Assembly: GCA_025175895.1 (NCBI GenBank)
Contig: CM045991.1
Span: 78,789,174-78,853,173 of the forward strand
DNA: 64,000 bases
Reading direction: 5' to 3'
Source: Wurfbainia villosa
Taxonomy: Eukaryota; Streptophyta; Magnoliopsida; Zingiberales; Zingiberaceae
In this document: one piece after another, positions 11,318-23,462 of the stretch
How positions within the stretch are numbered: the first letter of the stretch is position 1
Layout of the letters: each line of letters starts with the position of its first letter
The notes under the pieces: generated by a model
Told to the model about the DNA's origin: nothing
The model's input: only the letters and a program-made list of their open reading frames with translations
Databases searched by the model: none
Made by a program: the position numbers and the translations under genes

Positions 11318-12895
11318 CGCAATCTACAACATAAATAATGCAAAAAGTAAATATCATATTTCATTTATCATTTAATTAGGCCTCTAATTAAATGATGCTC
11401 CCACTGAATTATAGGACTTTTGTAGAATCGAGTTATGGATATGGTCAAACCACATTATTAGATTCATACAAACTAGCTATAATTCTCGTGGGACAAGATC
11501 CACATCACACTACGCCTTTAGTTAGCTTTGGCTAAATCGCCCAAGACTTAGTAAGATCGGTAGATAATAAATTACCAATTACATCTCTATGCAACTCTTG
11601 TTTATAGAATTAAGATCCACATTTACAAAAGAACTTGAGTTAACTTTGGCTAAATCGCCCAAGATTTAGTGTAAATGTGATCTTATCCTATCTTTCCAAG
11701 TGTTGGAATATGCCTATAGTTTTACTCGATCCAATTGAGTTAACTAGTTTCACTCAATCTAATTGAGCTTATTCTCACCCAAGCTTTGATAGGCGGGACC
11801 AAGATTCTCCCTCCGCATCCTACCAAGATAATATGAGTTGCTCTGCTTTGGCAAATTCAACAACAATAAATGATCGAGGTAGTGATGGGTATCAAAACTT
11901 GATAGGCATTTCGAGTTGACTTGATTAAGATCTAATCTAATTGTGAATGTGCATCATATACTCATTAAGGCATTAATTACCCTATACTAGCATGCATCAC
12001 ATACATACAAGCAAAAATAAATAAGGCATTAATTACCCTATACTAGAATGCATCACATACAAACAAGCATAAACAAATATATATATATATACTAATTAAT
12101 TAATGTGTGATGAGGTCATGGCTCTACTACGATCTTCTCAAGGTAATGAGAAGATCGGACAGTCAACCTAGGATTAGCGGCTTCACCAAGCACCTCCTTT
12201 GATCGCCATGTGTCGTCGGCACCCTCCTCGTAACTTCGTCTACTAGTGGACCTTCCATCGCTTCATTTTGTACATTACAAACATGAAACTCGAGTTACAT
12301 TCGAGTCTAAAATCTATTTACAAAAGGAATATAAAAAGAGAGGCACGACGCGCAGGTCGCATATCATATACAACATGCACAACACACAAACGGCGCGCAA
12401 GCTGTATTATGAATTACAACATAATTTTATCCAATCACATTGGGGTTCTTGGGTCATGACCATCACAGTATCATACATAATTCTAAATTATGTATTTTAT
12501 ATAAATTTCTATAATTTTCCTTTTTTTCAATTTTATGAGTCACATCTCCGCAACGATCCTGCTAAGCGATTTCCGGGTGCGATCGGGGGACAATGCCTCT
12601 TGCGAGGTTAGGGGCAGCACCCCTTCTCGCAAAATAAATCTCGCGAGTGTCCCATCTTGATCTCACAGCACCTTAAGTCGCTATCCCAAAGGACTAAAGC
12701 GAGACTTCGCCATTTCGGAGAGTTTTTCTCGGTGGTTGAAGCCTACAAGTGTCCAAACACTTGTCACTTCGACTCTAGGAGAAAAATCCTCACAAAAATC
12801 TATAAAATTAGGAAAAATATAGAAACTTACAGATATGTAATTTTTCGTATCTAATACAAAAATTACAAAACAAACACATACATGCTTCGCACGTA
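11318..12895 (-). other. Untranslated leader of element M
   Basis: No coding potential is seen between the primer site and gag. It contains a tandem 56-bp duplication (starting at about 11,967 and 12,023) and a short (TA)n run at 12,078-12,091. Blocks around GCTTTGGCTAAATCGCCCAAGA recur at 11,528 and 11,646 and are shared with the leader of element N (58,600-58,760). Confidence 0.65.
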
Positions 12896-12908
12896 GCTCT
12901 GATACCAC
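12896..12908 (-). other. Primer-binding site of element M
   Basis: Read on the minus strand it is GTGGTATCAGAGC, matching initiator methionine tRNA and abutting the LTR end at 12,909. Confidence 0.9.
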
Positions 12909-15391
12909 TGTTAGACTCTCCGAGCCCCAAAAACCGCTTTTTTGCGTTGCGGAAACCTCGGAAGTCGGCTACGGATCCGTGCGAAGATAAATTTACAAAA
13001 ATTCATGTACATGTTTAGAAACACTAGATATACCTTAGATCTACATGGTAAGAGCATTACCCATGTAACGACGCCCTTCGCTTATCCCGCTCGTCCAAAC
13101 ACTTTGTCGGATCTCGTAGAGTGTCAAATGTACACTCCTCTACACGTATCCACACGGACAAAAGGTGGAGAAGACCGCTTAGAGTGTGCTAGCACTCAAG
13201 GAGGTCTCGGCAAGGAGGATGAGGGAGAGAGCAAGAGAGGAGAGGAAGAAGAATAATTGAATTACCACTAATTCATTCATTCATTAGTTGGTCGGCCACT
13301 TCAAAAAGGGTTAAATACATCCATGTAATACCAAGAGTCATAGCTCTTGGTCTCCCTCATGAGGTGGCACACCATGATGTGTCCATGATGATGTGGAACA
13401 TCATCATTGGCCAACCCCTATGCCAAGTCACCATGAAGTGTCATTTGGTCAAGTCAAACTTGATCTTTCATCTTCCCTCACAAGTCAAATCAAACTTGAC
13501 ATCTTATCTCCCATGGTTGATCAAATCCAACCATTTGATTCAAGTCAATTTAATTTAATGAATCTTTATTCATTAGTTTAAATTGACTCAATGAATCAAA
13601 TCTAAATTAGACTCATTTAACACTTGAATCAAATTGAATCCAACTCAATTAGTCTAATTTGGATTACTCTTAATCCAATTTGGTTCATCACATGAACATA
13701 ATCCTCTTAATTCATCATATAAACCTAATCTCCCTCTAATTGCTCTTTGTGTGTGACCCTATAGGTTCTTGTAATGTTGACAATGCTCCTAAACCGATTT
13801 AGAAACAAAAGCAATGAGCGGTATCTAGCAACACATCATTGCTACTCAAGTTACAAGAATGTTGAATCCAACATCACTTTTGTGACTACTAATTGTGACT
13901 CTCATAATATGTGACAATGTCTCTCTATCCTTGACATCTAGATTGAACAATTGAGGCATAGACCGTGTCATCCTCTGTACAATCTATATCTTGAACTCCA
14001 AGTAGACTCACTCTAATCAAATGAGCTCAATATCTCATATTGACTCATTTGGGCATGGTCATGCACTTAGTGGTCTAACTCTATCAAGAATCATGATATC
14101 ACTCCCGTCATATAGGAGGGATAGATCCCATTTACATCACTCACATCCCTCCGCATAATTTTTACATACCCAGTAATCGTCTTTATAGTCCACCCATTTA
14201 CGGGTGACATTAGACGAAGCTAAAGTATGCAACTCCTTATGTAGGGAACCAATGTGACTTAAAGTCCAAGGACTAATAGTCACATGAGAAAGTATATGAC
14301 ACTCATATAACGATCCATGATACTTTCTCATGGTGGGTCATTCAGTATACATTTTCCAATGTATACTCATATGTCAACTTGATATCTCATATCCATGACT
14401 TGTGAGATCAAGTCATCGAGTTGACCTACATGCTATGTGTGACCCTATAGGTTCTTGTAATGTTGACAATGCTCCTAAACTGATTTAGAAACAAAAGCAA
14501 TGAGCGGTATCTAGCAACACATCATTGCTACTCAAGTTACAAGAATGTTGAATCCAACATCACTTTTGTGACTACTAATTGTGACTCTCATAATATGTGA
14601 CAATGTCTCTCTATCCTTGACATCTAGATTGAACAATTGAGGCATAGACCGTGTCATCCTCTGTACAATCTATATCTTGAACTCCAAGTAGACTCACTCT
14701 AATCAAATGAGCTCAATATCTCATATTGACTCATTTGGGCATGGTCATGCACTTAGTGGTCTAACTCTATCAAGAATTATGATATCACTCCCGTCATATA
14801 GGAGGGATAGATCCCATTTACATCACTCACATCCCTCCGCATAATTTTTACATACCCAGTAATCGCCTTTATAGTCCACCCATTTACGGGTGACGTTAGA
14901 CGAAGCTAAAGTATGCAACTCCTTATGTAGGGAACCAATGTGACTTAAAGTCCAAGGACTAATAGTCACATGAGAAAGTATATGACACTCATATAACGAT
15001 CCATGATACTTTCTCATGGCGGGTCATTCAGTATACATTTTCCAATGTATACTCATATGTCAACTTGATATCTCATATCCATGACTTGTGAGATCAAGTC
15101 ATCGAGTTGACCTACATGCTAGTCTCTTCGCATTAACATTGTCCCTGAATGTTAAGACTTGACTAGGAATGATTAAGAGTAGTATTCTCTATATCATCTC
15201 ATTATCGATTCAACCAATCGATTGATATAGATAAGAACCTTCTACTCAAGGACATTATTATACTTAGTTATTTGGCACCAATACAAGTATAATAACCATA
15301 AAGAAATGTCTTTATAAATATATATAAGAATATGATACAACAAGTCCATATAACAATCATCACATGATCGGCTCTAGGGCTTTCACTAACA
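12909..15391 (-). repeat. 5' LTR of element M (2,483 bp, with internal tandem duplication)
   Basis: On the minus strand it starts TGTTAGTGAAAGCCC (15,391) and ends GAGAGTCTAACA (12,909), a proper TG...CA pair. It is followed at 12,908 by the primer site. The 5 bases to the right (GCATG, 15,392-15,396) are the likely target duplication; its partner is outside the window. The body is related to the LTRs of element N (55,801-57,688), especially around the conserved inverted repeat at 14,285-14,331. It is inflated by the 686-bp duplication 13,750-15,121. Confidence 0.9.
13750..15121. repeat. Near-perfect 686-bp tandem duplication inside the M LTR
   Basis: Copy 1 is 13,750-14,435 and copy 2 is 14,436-15,121. 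I see about five single-base differences (for example AAACCGATT/AAACTGATT and TGACATTAG/TGACGTTAG), so identity is about 99%. The related N LTR has only one copy. Confidence 0.93.
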
Positions 15392-16770
15392 GCATGGGTC
15401 TTGGCAAGGGAAAGTCCAAGTCTTGAGTACTTGACATGGAAAGTTCAAGCATGGGTCTTGGCAAGGGAAAGTCCAAGCTTGAGTCTTGGCAAATGGAAAG
15501 TCCAACATGGGTTGGCAAGGAAAGACCAAGGGTGCAGTCTTGGCCACGTAAGTCCAAGTGTGTAGTCTTAGCGATGAAAGTTCAAGTCATGGGTACTTGG
15601 TATTTGGGAAGTTCAAGGGGTAATATTGGCGGCGTAAAGTCCAAGGGTGGAGTCTTGGCAGCGTAAGTCCAATGATTAGCGACGTAAAGTCCAAACGGAG
15701 TCTTGGTAGCATAAGCCCAATGTGCCTTGGCGGTGTAGACCACATTAGCATGACAATAGTTGATGGAAGCACCTGAAGGCTAGCGTATGGATGAATAAGT
15801 CATGGATGACTTGGAGGGATCCGATATGCGTGAGACTGACGGAGGTGGCTAGAAGGCTTAGGTCTAGGCTATAGGTGGTCTAGCAAGTATGAGGGCATCA
15901 TACTTGGTACTAAACCTCATGGATGAGGTTTATCAGTCGACTGGTATGATTATCAGTCGACTGATGTGAGTCAACTGATGTTCGACTGCAAGGAATGACC
16001 TAACACCAATCGCTAGCATCGATGATCGATTGATGGCACGAGTAGTCAATCGATATGGTGATCGATCATTTAGTCGAAGTCGAGCCGGCGCGAAGGTTCC
16101 CGAGTCGACTGCTAGAGTTTGGCAGTCGAGTGATGGCTAAATCAGTCGACTGATGGTCTATCCGTTAGAACTTATCCAACGTGCCTCATGTCGTTGTGAG
16201 ACAACGGTTACAGGAGCAGTCGACTAATGGTCTTGATTAGTCGAATGCTAGGCAAAAATCAGCCTGAGTTGCAGGTTTCAAAGGAGCACGAAGGGAGGAT
16301 TTTTGGCAAGATTTTATTGGGCGATTTGGAGCAATTTGCTGGTGCAAATGAAAGTCTTCAAAGCTGGTCCAAGGCAATCAACAAGCAAGTTTCCAAAAGA
16401 TCTTTTGTAAAGTTTTCTTTATATTCTTTTGTTGTATTTACTTGTATATACTTGTTGTTCATTTGTATTGTTGTTGTAATCTCTTGTAATAGGTTTTTTC
16501 GCCTCCGACTTGTTATCAAGAAGGAGTATTTTGATTAGTGGTGTTGCTTGCATTGCTAGAGCTCGGTTGAGCTCAATCCGTGGAGTATGAACCATACGGT
16601 TCTAAACCACGTTATATCTCGTGTTGTGCTTGTGCATTTTAGTTATTTGTATTTGTTGTTATTATTATTATTCTACGTATAACAAATTTTGTAGCAAGCA
16701 CGATCGAATTCTATCATCCGACGACGAAATGCTATTCACCCCCTCTCTAGCGGGCGCATAGGTCCTAACA
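15392..16770 (+). mobile_element. Solo LTR of family X, left part cut off by element M
   Basis: It begins at a position equivalent to about 4550 of the X LTR in element A, because M inserted here. It runs through the CCAAG/CTTGG array (15,392-15,740) and the CAGTCGACTG array (15,920-16,260) to the terminus GGTCCTAACA at 16,770. No primer-binding site follows. Copia pol (element B) resumes at once, so this is a solo LTR. The right target-site copy would be CACCT (16,771-16,775). Confidence 0.85.
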
Positions 16771-18406
16771 CACCTCAACCGATAACTTATAGTGATGAGA
16801 CATTGACTGAACCTATTGTGACACCAAATCTTCGTAGATCTGGTAGGACACGCAACATTTCTAAGAGATATGGATTTTTCGTAAGTGAATCGAACGATGT
16901 GTTACTCATTGATGATGAGGAGCCTACTAGTTATGATGAAGTTCTGAAAAGTTCAGAAAGGGACAAATGGCTTGAAGTCATGAAGTCGAAAATGAATTCC
17001 ATGTATAAAAATCAAGTTTGGAACTTGGTGGACCCACCTGAAGGCATTAAGCCTAAAGGGTGCAAGTGGATTTTCAAGAAGAAAACTGATATGGATGGTA
17101 ATGTGATTACCTATAAGGCTAGATTAGTGGCGAAGGGCTATCGTTAAAGCAAGGTATTGATTATAACGAGACCTATTCACCAGTAGCTATGCTTAAATCC
17201 ATTCGGATGCTCCTGGCTATAGCGGCTCATTATGATTATGAGATATGGCAAATGGATGTGAAAATGGTTTTCCTTAATGGAAACCTACTCGAGGACGTGT
17301 ATATGATACAGCCCGAGGGTTTCACATCGGTTGATAAAACCAAGGTATGCAAACTTCGACGGTCCATTTATGGACTGAAGCAAGCATCCAGGAGCTGTTA
17401 TATCCGTTTTGATGAGACAATCAAAAGGTTTGATTTCTCACAAAATACGGACGAACCTTGTGTGTACAAGAAGGTTAGTGGGAGTGCAGTCGTGTTCCTA
17501 GTATTGTATGTCGATGACATATTACTTATAGAAAATGATGTTTCTGTCTTACAGTCAGTTAAAATTTGATTGTCCAAGATATTCTCCATGAAAGACTTGG
17601 GAGAAGCAACCTAAATCCTCGGGATTAAGATCTATAGAGATAGATTGAAACGGTTGCTTGGTCTTTCGCAGTCTACATATATAGACCGAGTGCTAAAGAG
17701 ATTTAGCATGTCGGAATCCAAGAAAGGTTTCCTACCCATCAGGCATGGGATACACCTTTCGAAGTCTATGTGTCCGCGCACAGAAGGGATTTGCATGAGT
17801 AAGATTCCCTATGCATCCGCAATAGGATCTATCATATATGCTATGTTATGTACGAGGCCCGATGTATCATATGCTCTGAGTGTCACGTGCAGATATCAGT
17901 CTGATCCAGGAATGGATCATTAGGCAGTTGTTAAGACAATCTTTAAGTACTTAAGAAGAACTAAGGATGTGTTCCTAATATATGGAGAAGGAGATATGGT
18001 AATACGTGGGTATACGGATGCTAGCTTCCAGACAGACAAGGATGATTCCAGGTCTCAATCTGGTTAAGTATTTACCTTGAGTGGAGGCGCAATAAATTGG
18101 AAAGGTTCCAAGCAAGACACTATAGCGGATTCTGCCATTAAGGCAGAATACATTGCAGCTTTGGAAGCAGCAAAGGAAGCGGTTTGGATCAAGAAATTCA
18201 TCTCTGAACTTGATGTGGTCTCATCAATGATCCAAACATGTGCTTCGCCGCTATCATCTGATCAGAGAGATCATTAGTAGGAAGGAAATACAAATCGAAA
18301 AGATTCCCACTGAAAAGAACTTAACGGATCCTTTAACTAAGGCCTTACCTCAAAGTAAGTTTAAGGGTCATGTTAGAGCTTATGGTATTGGATACCGTGA
18401 CAATTG
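16771..18406 (+). pseudogene. pol of copia element B (reverse transcriptase and RNase H remnant)
   Basis: It is closely related to the pol of element A. Reverse transcriptase is recognisable from RSGRTRNISKRYGFFVSESN to the catalytic LYVDDILLIEND at about 17,510, where YVDD is intact, unlike A. A frameshift follows near 17,147. Stops occur near 17,570, 17,613, 17,923 and 18,065. In RNase H about 90 bp covering the YCDNNGAIAQA motif are missing at about 18,228, and TEA-Y is changed to IKAEY. Gag, protease and integrase lie left of the nest, outside the window. Confidence 0.9.
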
Positions 18407-18410
18407 GCAT

Positions 18411-18425
18411 TAGGCCAAGTGGGAG
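18411..18425 (+). other. Polypurine tract of element B
   Basis: It is identical in sequence and position to that of element A (AGGCCAAGTGGGAG), directly before the 3' LTR. Confidence 0.78.
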
Positions 18426-20643
18426 TTTATTAGTAATATATGAGAGGTGTCCTAAGGCAATCGCCTTATGGTTGTACCATTTATTTGATAAATGAAGATT
18501 CACTATTTGAGTATATATGTTTTCATATATTTGATTGGATCTTAAACTCATTTACTGAATGTCTGCAATACGATTCACAGCATGAGAGAATTTGTGATTG
18601 GATCACAACTAGTGAGTATCTCTATATGTGTAATTGTGATGTATTGGAATTATCCCTAGTCGATGAATTGATGGATTCGGACGCCATCAATTATGTTGAG
18701 ACTAGCACGAGTTATACTCTTTGATTTATCCAAGTAGATGTTCCTCACTGGCTAGAGACATTGGGATGTTCGGAGTTAATCGTGGATGCTAGTTATGGTA
18801 ACTAGTTCATTGGAGTGACTAGCTGTAAGACTTCATATGGTTCTCTGCATATATGGATATGTTAATGAAGTTCTTACTGCAGTCTAAGTGCGATGTTCCT
18901 TTGACTTGCGGTATTCAAGTCATCTTGGTCATGTAGACTTATGCTTTAACATCTTAAGCAAACATCTCCGAGGAGATGTTGACCCGGGATGATTGGGCAT
19001 AAGTTGAAGTGTCCGAATGTGTTTGAATAGCTAATAGAGGATTCATCACTCCTTGCGAGGAGATGTATACCCTATGGTCTCTCGTCGGATTGTTACTAAA
19101 GTCTTTGGCCAAAGTATTACATGTTTAGAGTATGGTACTCTTGAATACATGTGCAGTAACTAGAATCCACAAGACGAGGAAGTAAATACTTGGGCTAGGT
19201 ATGATGTAGTCATCCTTGTGGGAACTGGCACAATAGACCATGTCCTGAACCAAGTGGGTATAAGATGAGTGAAAGGAATGGGGTACGATTCATTGTAACT
19301 GCTGAAGGGTTTCAGAAAAGGTTCTGGGATCAACCGTTGATTTTTCAATTAATTAGGGATCATGATGTACTACTAGGTGTCACTCATAACCGTTCTATAA
19401 TTAATGGTTAATTATAGACAGCCAGCATAAACTGAGAACCTATTTGGTCACACGCACAACGAGCATAATTCGAATGATTTAAAATGAGCTTGAGAATAGG
19501 ATTCTCAGATCAAGAGAGACTTGGTTTGGTTGGACCAAACAAAGAGCGAGCATAAAATTATTTCAGTCACATCGAAAGCATGGATGGGCCGAGTTTTATG
19601 AAGACATGATGGATGAACCAAATCAGTTTGGTTCTAATCCAATGGTGGAAAATAAACCAAAGTGGTTTGGTTTGTTTTAAATGAATAAACCAAAGTTAGT
19701 TCGGTTCGTTTTAACTTAAAATAGACCAACGCGGTTTGGTTTATTTTAACTTAAGTTATTGGAGTGGGTTAACGGGTTTTGGTTATGAACCAATAACCGT
19801 TAGAAGAATGTGTTCTCTATAAAAACATGACTTAAGGGTTTTGTGAAACCCTAATGAAGCCCTAAGAGTTGCCACCCACTTCTCTTCTCCTCTTCCTCTT
19901 CTTGCCGCCCAAAGGTTACTGCCGCCCAACCTTGCTACAGCAGCTCCTCCTCCTCGCCGCCGGCCACCCACCAGCCGTCGGCGACTCCTCCGGCCATCCT
20001 CCCTTGGTCGCCGGTGACCAAGGAGCAACCGGCCATTGATTGGCCGGCCATCTTCTCCACCACCACAAGTTGTCCAGTTTTCGACAGCTTATTTATCTCT
20101 TCGTAGAGAGGTTGTTTGGTCGGCATTTTGTGCTCCAACAGCGACCTACTTGTCGGGGATTGGATCTCCGGCAATCCTCATAGGTGGAAGACCAAGGTTT
20201 CGTCAATTGGTTGACGAAAACCGCTTCCGAGAAGCGAGTTCGTGGAGCTTGTTTTTAGATATGAATTTTTATTCGGATTGTGATCGTCTCTTGGATCACA
20301 ACATCTTTGACACGAGGCTAGTAACTCTTGCGAAGACTGGGCTCGTGGCTTTGTGAAGTTATCCCGAAGATACTCAGCGTGGATACGGATAGAGGCGATT
20401 CTAGCGAGGGTCATTACGGTTGATGTCATTCCCGCTACACGTGATACATCAGGTATAACAAGATATAAAGTTTCTTTTATTGCAAAAAATTTAAATATGT
20501 AATTATGTCTACACTTGTATCCTGCATGGTGTGATGTGTGTGATGGAATAAATTAGTTTATTACTTGTTTTTGCTTCCGCTGTGTGCATGTTTATGAAAC
20601 ATGTTCGAACACACACCCACGTCGGTGTCGGGGAAACCCAACA
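18426..20643 (+). repeat. 3' LTR of element B (~2.2 kb)
   Basis: It is colinear with the 3' LTR of element A and ends AACCCAACA. A TATA box lies at 19,818-19,825. Just after it (20,644) the sequence switches to the X2 LTR, so B inserted there; AAACC at 20,644-20,648 is the expected target-site copy. Confidence 0.87.
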
Positions 20644-21620
20644 AAACCATGGCAAAAATCTCCTCCACGAGTTACTTTTATAACCTGCATTCGGGCAGGA
20701 TTTCGCCTAGCAATCAACTGATCGCGACCATCAGTCGACCGCTCCTGTAGCCGTTGTGAGACAACGACTCAATCCACGTTGGGAATTAGCCGATCGCTAT
20801 CCATTGCGATCCGATCGCCATCGCCGATCATTCGCCAAGCTATTTTCGCGATCGAACACCCGATCGACTACGATCGCGAGCCCGCCATAATCCCAAGTCG
20901 ACTGCCACAAGTCAACTCGGCTGTCAAGTGTCAAAATACATGACCAATCGACTTGTCCAAAGCCCCAGTCGACTGATAACCTCAAACATAAGGTTTAACC
21001 CCAAGTATGATGCTCTCATACTTGTTAGACCACCCTTGGCCTAGACCTAAGTCTTCTAGCCACCTTCGTCAGCCTCAGCCTATCGGATCCCTCCAAGTCA
21101 TCCATGATTTGTTCATCCATACGTTATCTTTCAGGTGCTTCCATCGTCTATTTTCATACTAAGATGGTCTATATCGCCAAGACACATTAGGCTTACGCTG
21201 CCAAGACTACCGCTTAGACTTTACGCCGCCAACCATTGGACTTATGCTACCAAGACTCCACCCTTGGACTTTATGCCGCCAATATCAACCCTTGGACTTT
21301 CCTTGTCAACCCATGTTGGACTTTCCATTTGTCAAGACTCAAGCTTGGACTTTCCCTTGCCAAGACCCATGCTTGGACTTTCTATGCAAGTACCCATGAC
21401 TTGGACTTTCCCATTGTCAAGTGTTCCACTTGGACTTTCCATGCCGAGTACACAAGACTTGGACTTCTCCATCATATGGTCAACCCCATGTCAACCATAT
21501 AGTCAACCCATTGTCAAACAAAGGTCAACTCCCTTGTCAAACATCAATGTCAAATATCAAAACACTACTCGAATCAAACTCGAGTCTGGTTAATCATGAC
21601 CTGGGTCAATTGCACCAACA
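20644..21620 (-). repeat. 3' LTR of X2, truncated by element B
   Basis: It matches the 5' LTR over 25,727-26,691 with roughly 10% divergence. About 450 bp of the LTR are missing on the left, where element B inserted. The CTTGGACTTT array lies at 21,180-21,470. The LTR terminus is at 21,620. Confidence 0.87.
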
Positions 21621-23462
21621 ATCTCTCCCTTTTTGATGTTTGACAAAAACCACAAACACCTTTGAATTAGGCCACCTAACTCAAATCTCCTTACCAATTC
21701 TCCCAAATTGGTAATCTCAAATTCTCCCATTAACTTCTCCCGTTAATTCTCCCCCTTTTTGACATACATCAAAAAGGTTCTCCCCAAGGAGGTTAATGTC
21801 TCATATCCCAATGAGATCCTACAATCTCCCCTTGATCTAAAAACACCTAGGATGCCTTCACTCTTCTTAGTAATAAGTCTCATATCACTCAAGAGAGGTA
21901 ATCCTATAAACTCTCCCAATTTCCAAATTGGGCGTCTCACATTTCCAAAATTTTCTAATTCTCCTCTTCGTGAGAAAGAACACATCCACTATCCTATGAT
22001 GGATAAGCTCCCCCTAAAGGCTTGCTCCCCCTTAACTATTGCACCAACAATATCCTTGGAGAGTCCCTAAGCCTATAGGAACACTAAACCATCAAAATTA
22101 AGGTTAAAAGTTTAACCTTGAACTTTCACATACCTTAAAATTGATGCACACACTAAACAACTCTCCTAATCCATATCCAATGGATTTTCATCCTTTCTAA
22201 TACTTTCCAAAACATATCCTAAGGTTATAAGCAGTTAGGGTAGCCTAATATAGTTGAAATATGGGCTAAACATCCTTGTTTACTCGAAATCAGCTCTGAC
22301 AGTCGACTCTTATAGTCACCAATGATCCATTTGATGCTAGTCGATCATTATAAGCGTATAATGATCGATTGCAAATGCACTTCGTAAATCAAATCAAATT
22401 TCAAAAATACATAAATAAATATACGTATTTTGAAAAATCTTGAAACTTCATACGTATACTACTTATAACAATCATTATGGGTGAAAAATATTTGAAAAAT
22501 AAAATACCCATAAAATAGTGAGATTGACACAAAGTTCAAAACCATTGAAAAGTTCAGTGTTTTGGCCCTACTTTGTATAAATTTCATCAATGATGATTGC
22601 TATCAAAAGATAGACTTCACCAAGGTTTTCTAAAATGATTTTAAAATATTTTTGAAAACCTATATTGGATCATAATCAATGGGCTCAATGCACATGACTT
22701 GCACATTAGCTTTCCCCATGATCCACCAATAGTATAAGATGAGTTTGAGTTCATCTAGATGCAAAAATTATGCACCTTGAACTTAACTCATTTCCTAGCA
22801 TCTCATATGTCTCTAGGGTGTATCAATATACACAAATGTCAATTTGATGTGAGATGTGGATTTTGGTTATCATAATCTAAGACCTCATGCATTTTCTAAG
22901 GTAACTCTACTTGATTTCTTTATACATGGGATTTCAAGTCATGTCATAGTCCTTAAATCAATTTTATTAATGCATGAAATATGATCATGGCATAAATGAT
23001 AGCATAAATAAAGTAATGTCAATAATCATGATGTCATAGCATATGATTAAATCCTAAATATACATGACACAAAAACCTTAAACCTAAGCATAATCATGAC
23101 ATATTAAATGATAAAATTAAATATGATATCATGACATGTTATATAAAGGTATAACAATACCTAAATTTTAAACCCAAATTATCATTTCTAGAATTAAATC
23201 CAATTTTGCCATAATACACACTTATCCCACAAGTGTGTCAAAAATCCAAAAATGGCACACTATGACCTAAAACCTAGTTTGTGCCAATTTGATTGATTTT
23301 TCATAATTCTCAAAATATATTGGCACATCCTAAAATCCTTTAGGATATAAATTCAAACCATATTTTCAAGGTTCCCATAACCTTAAAAATGATCTAAAGT
23401 GTCACATTTACCATGGTTAGGTTAACTACTCATCCATTTAAAGTTGGCACACCCTAACCAAT
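21621..23462 (-). other. Non-coding 3' interior of X2
   Basis: It is AT-rich, with stops in all frames and no domain recognised. On the minus strand the polypurine tract AAAAAGGGAGAGAT abuts the LTR at 21,621-21,640. In an autonomous element this interval would hold pol. Confidence 0.7.
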
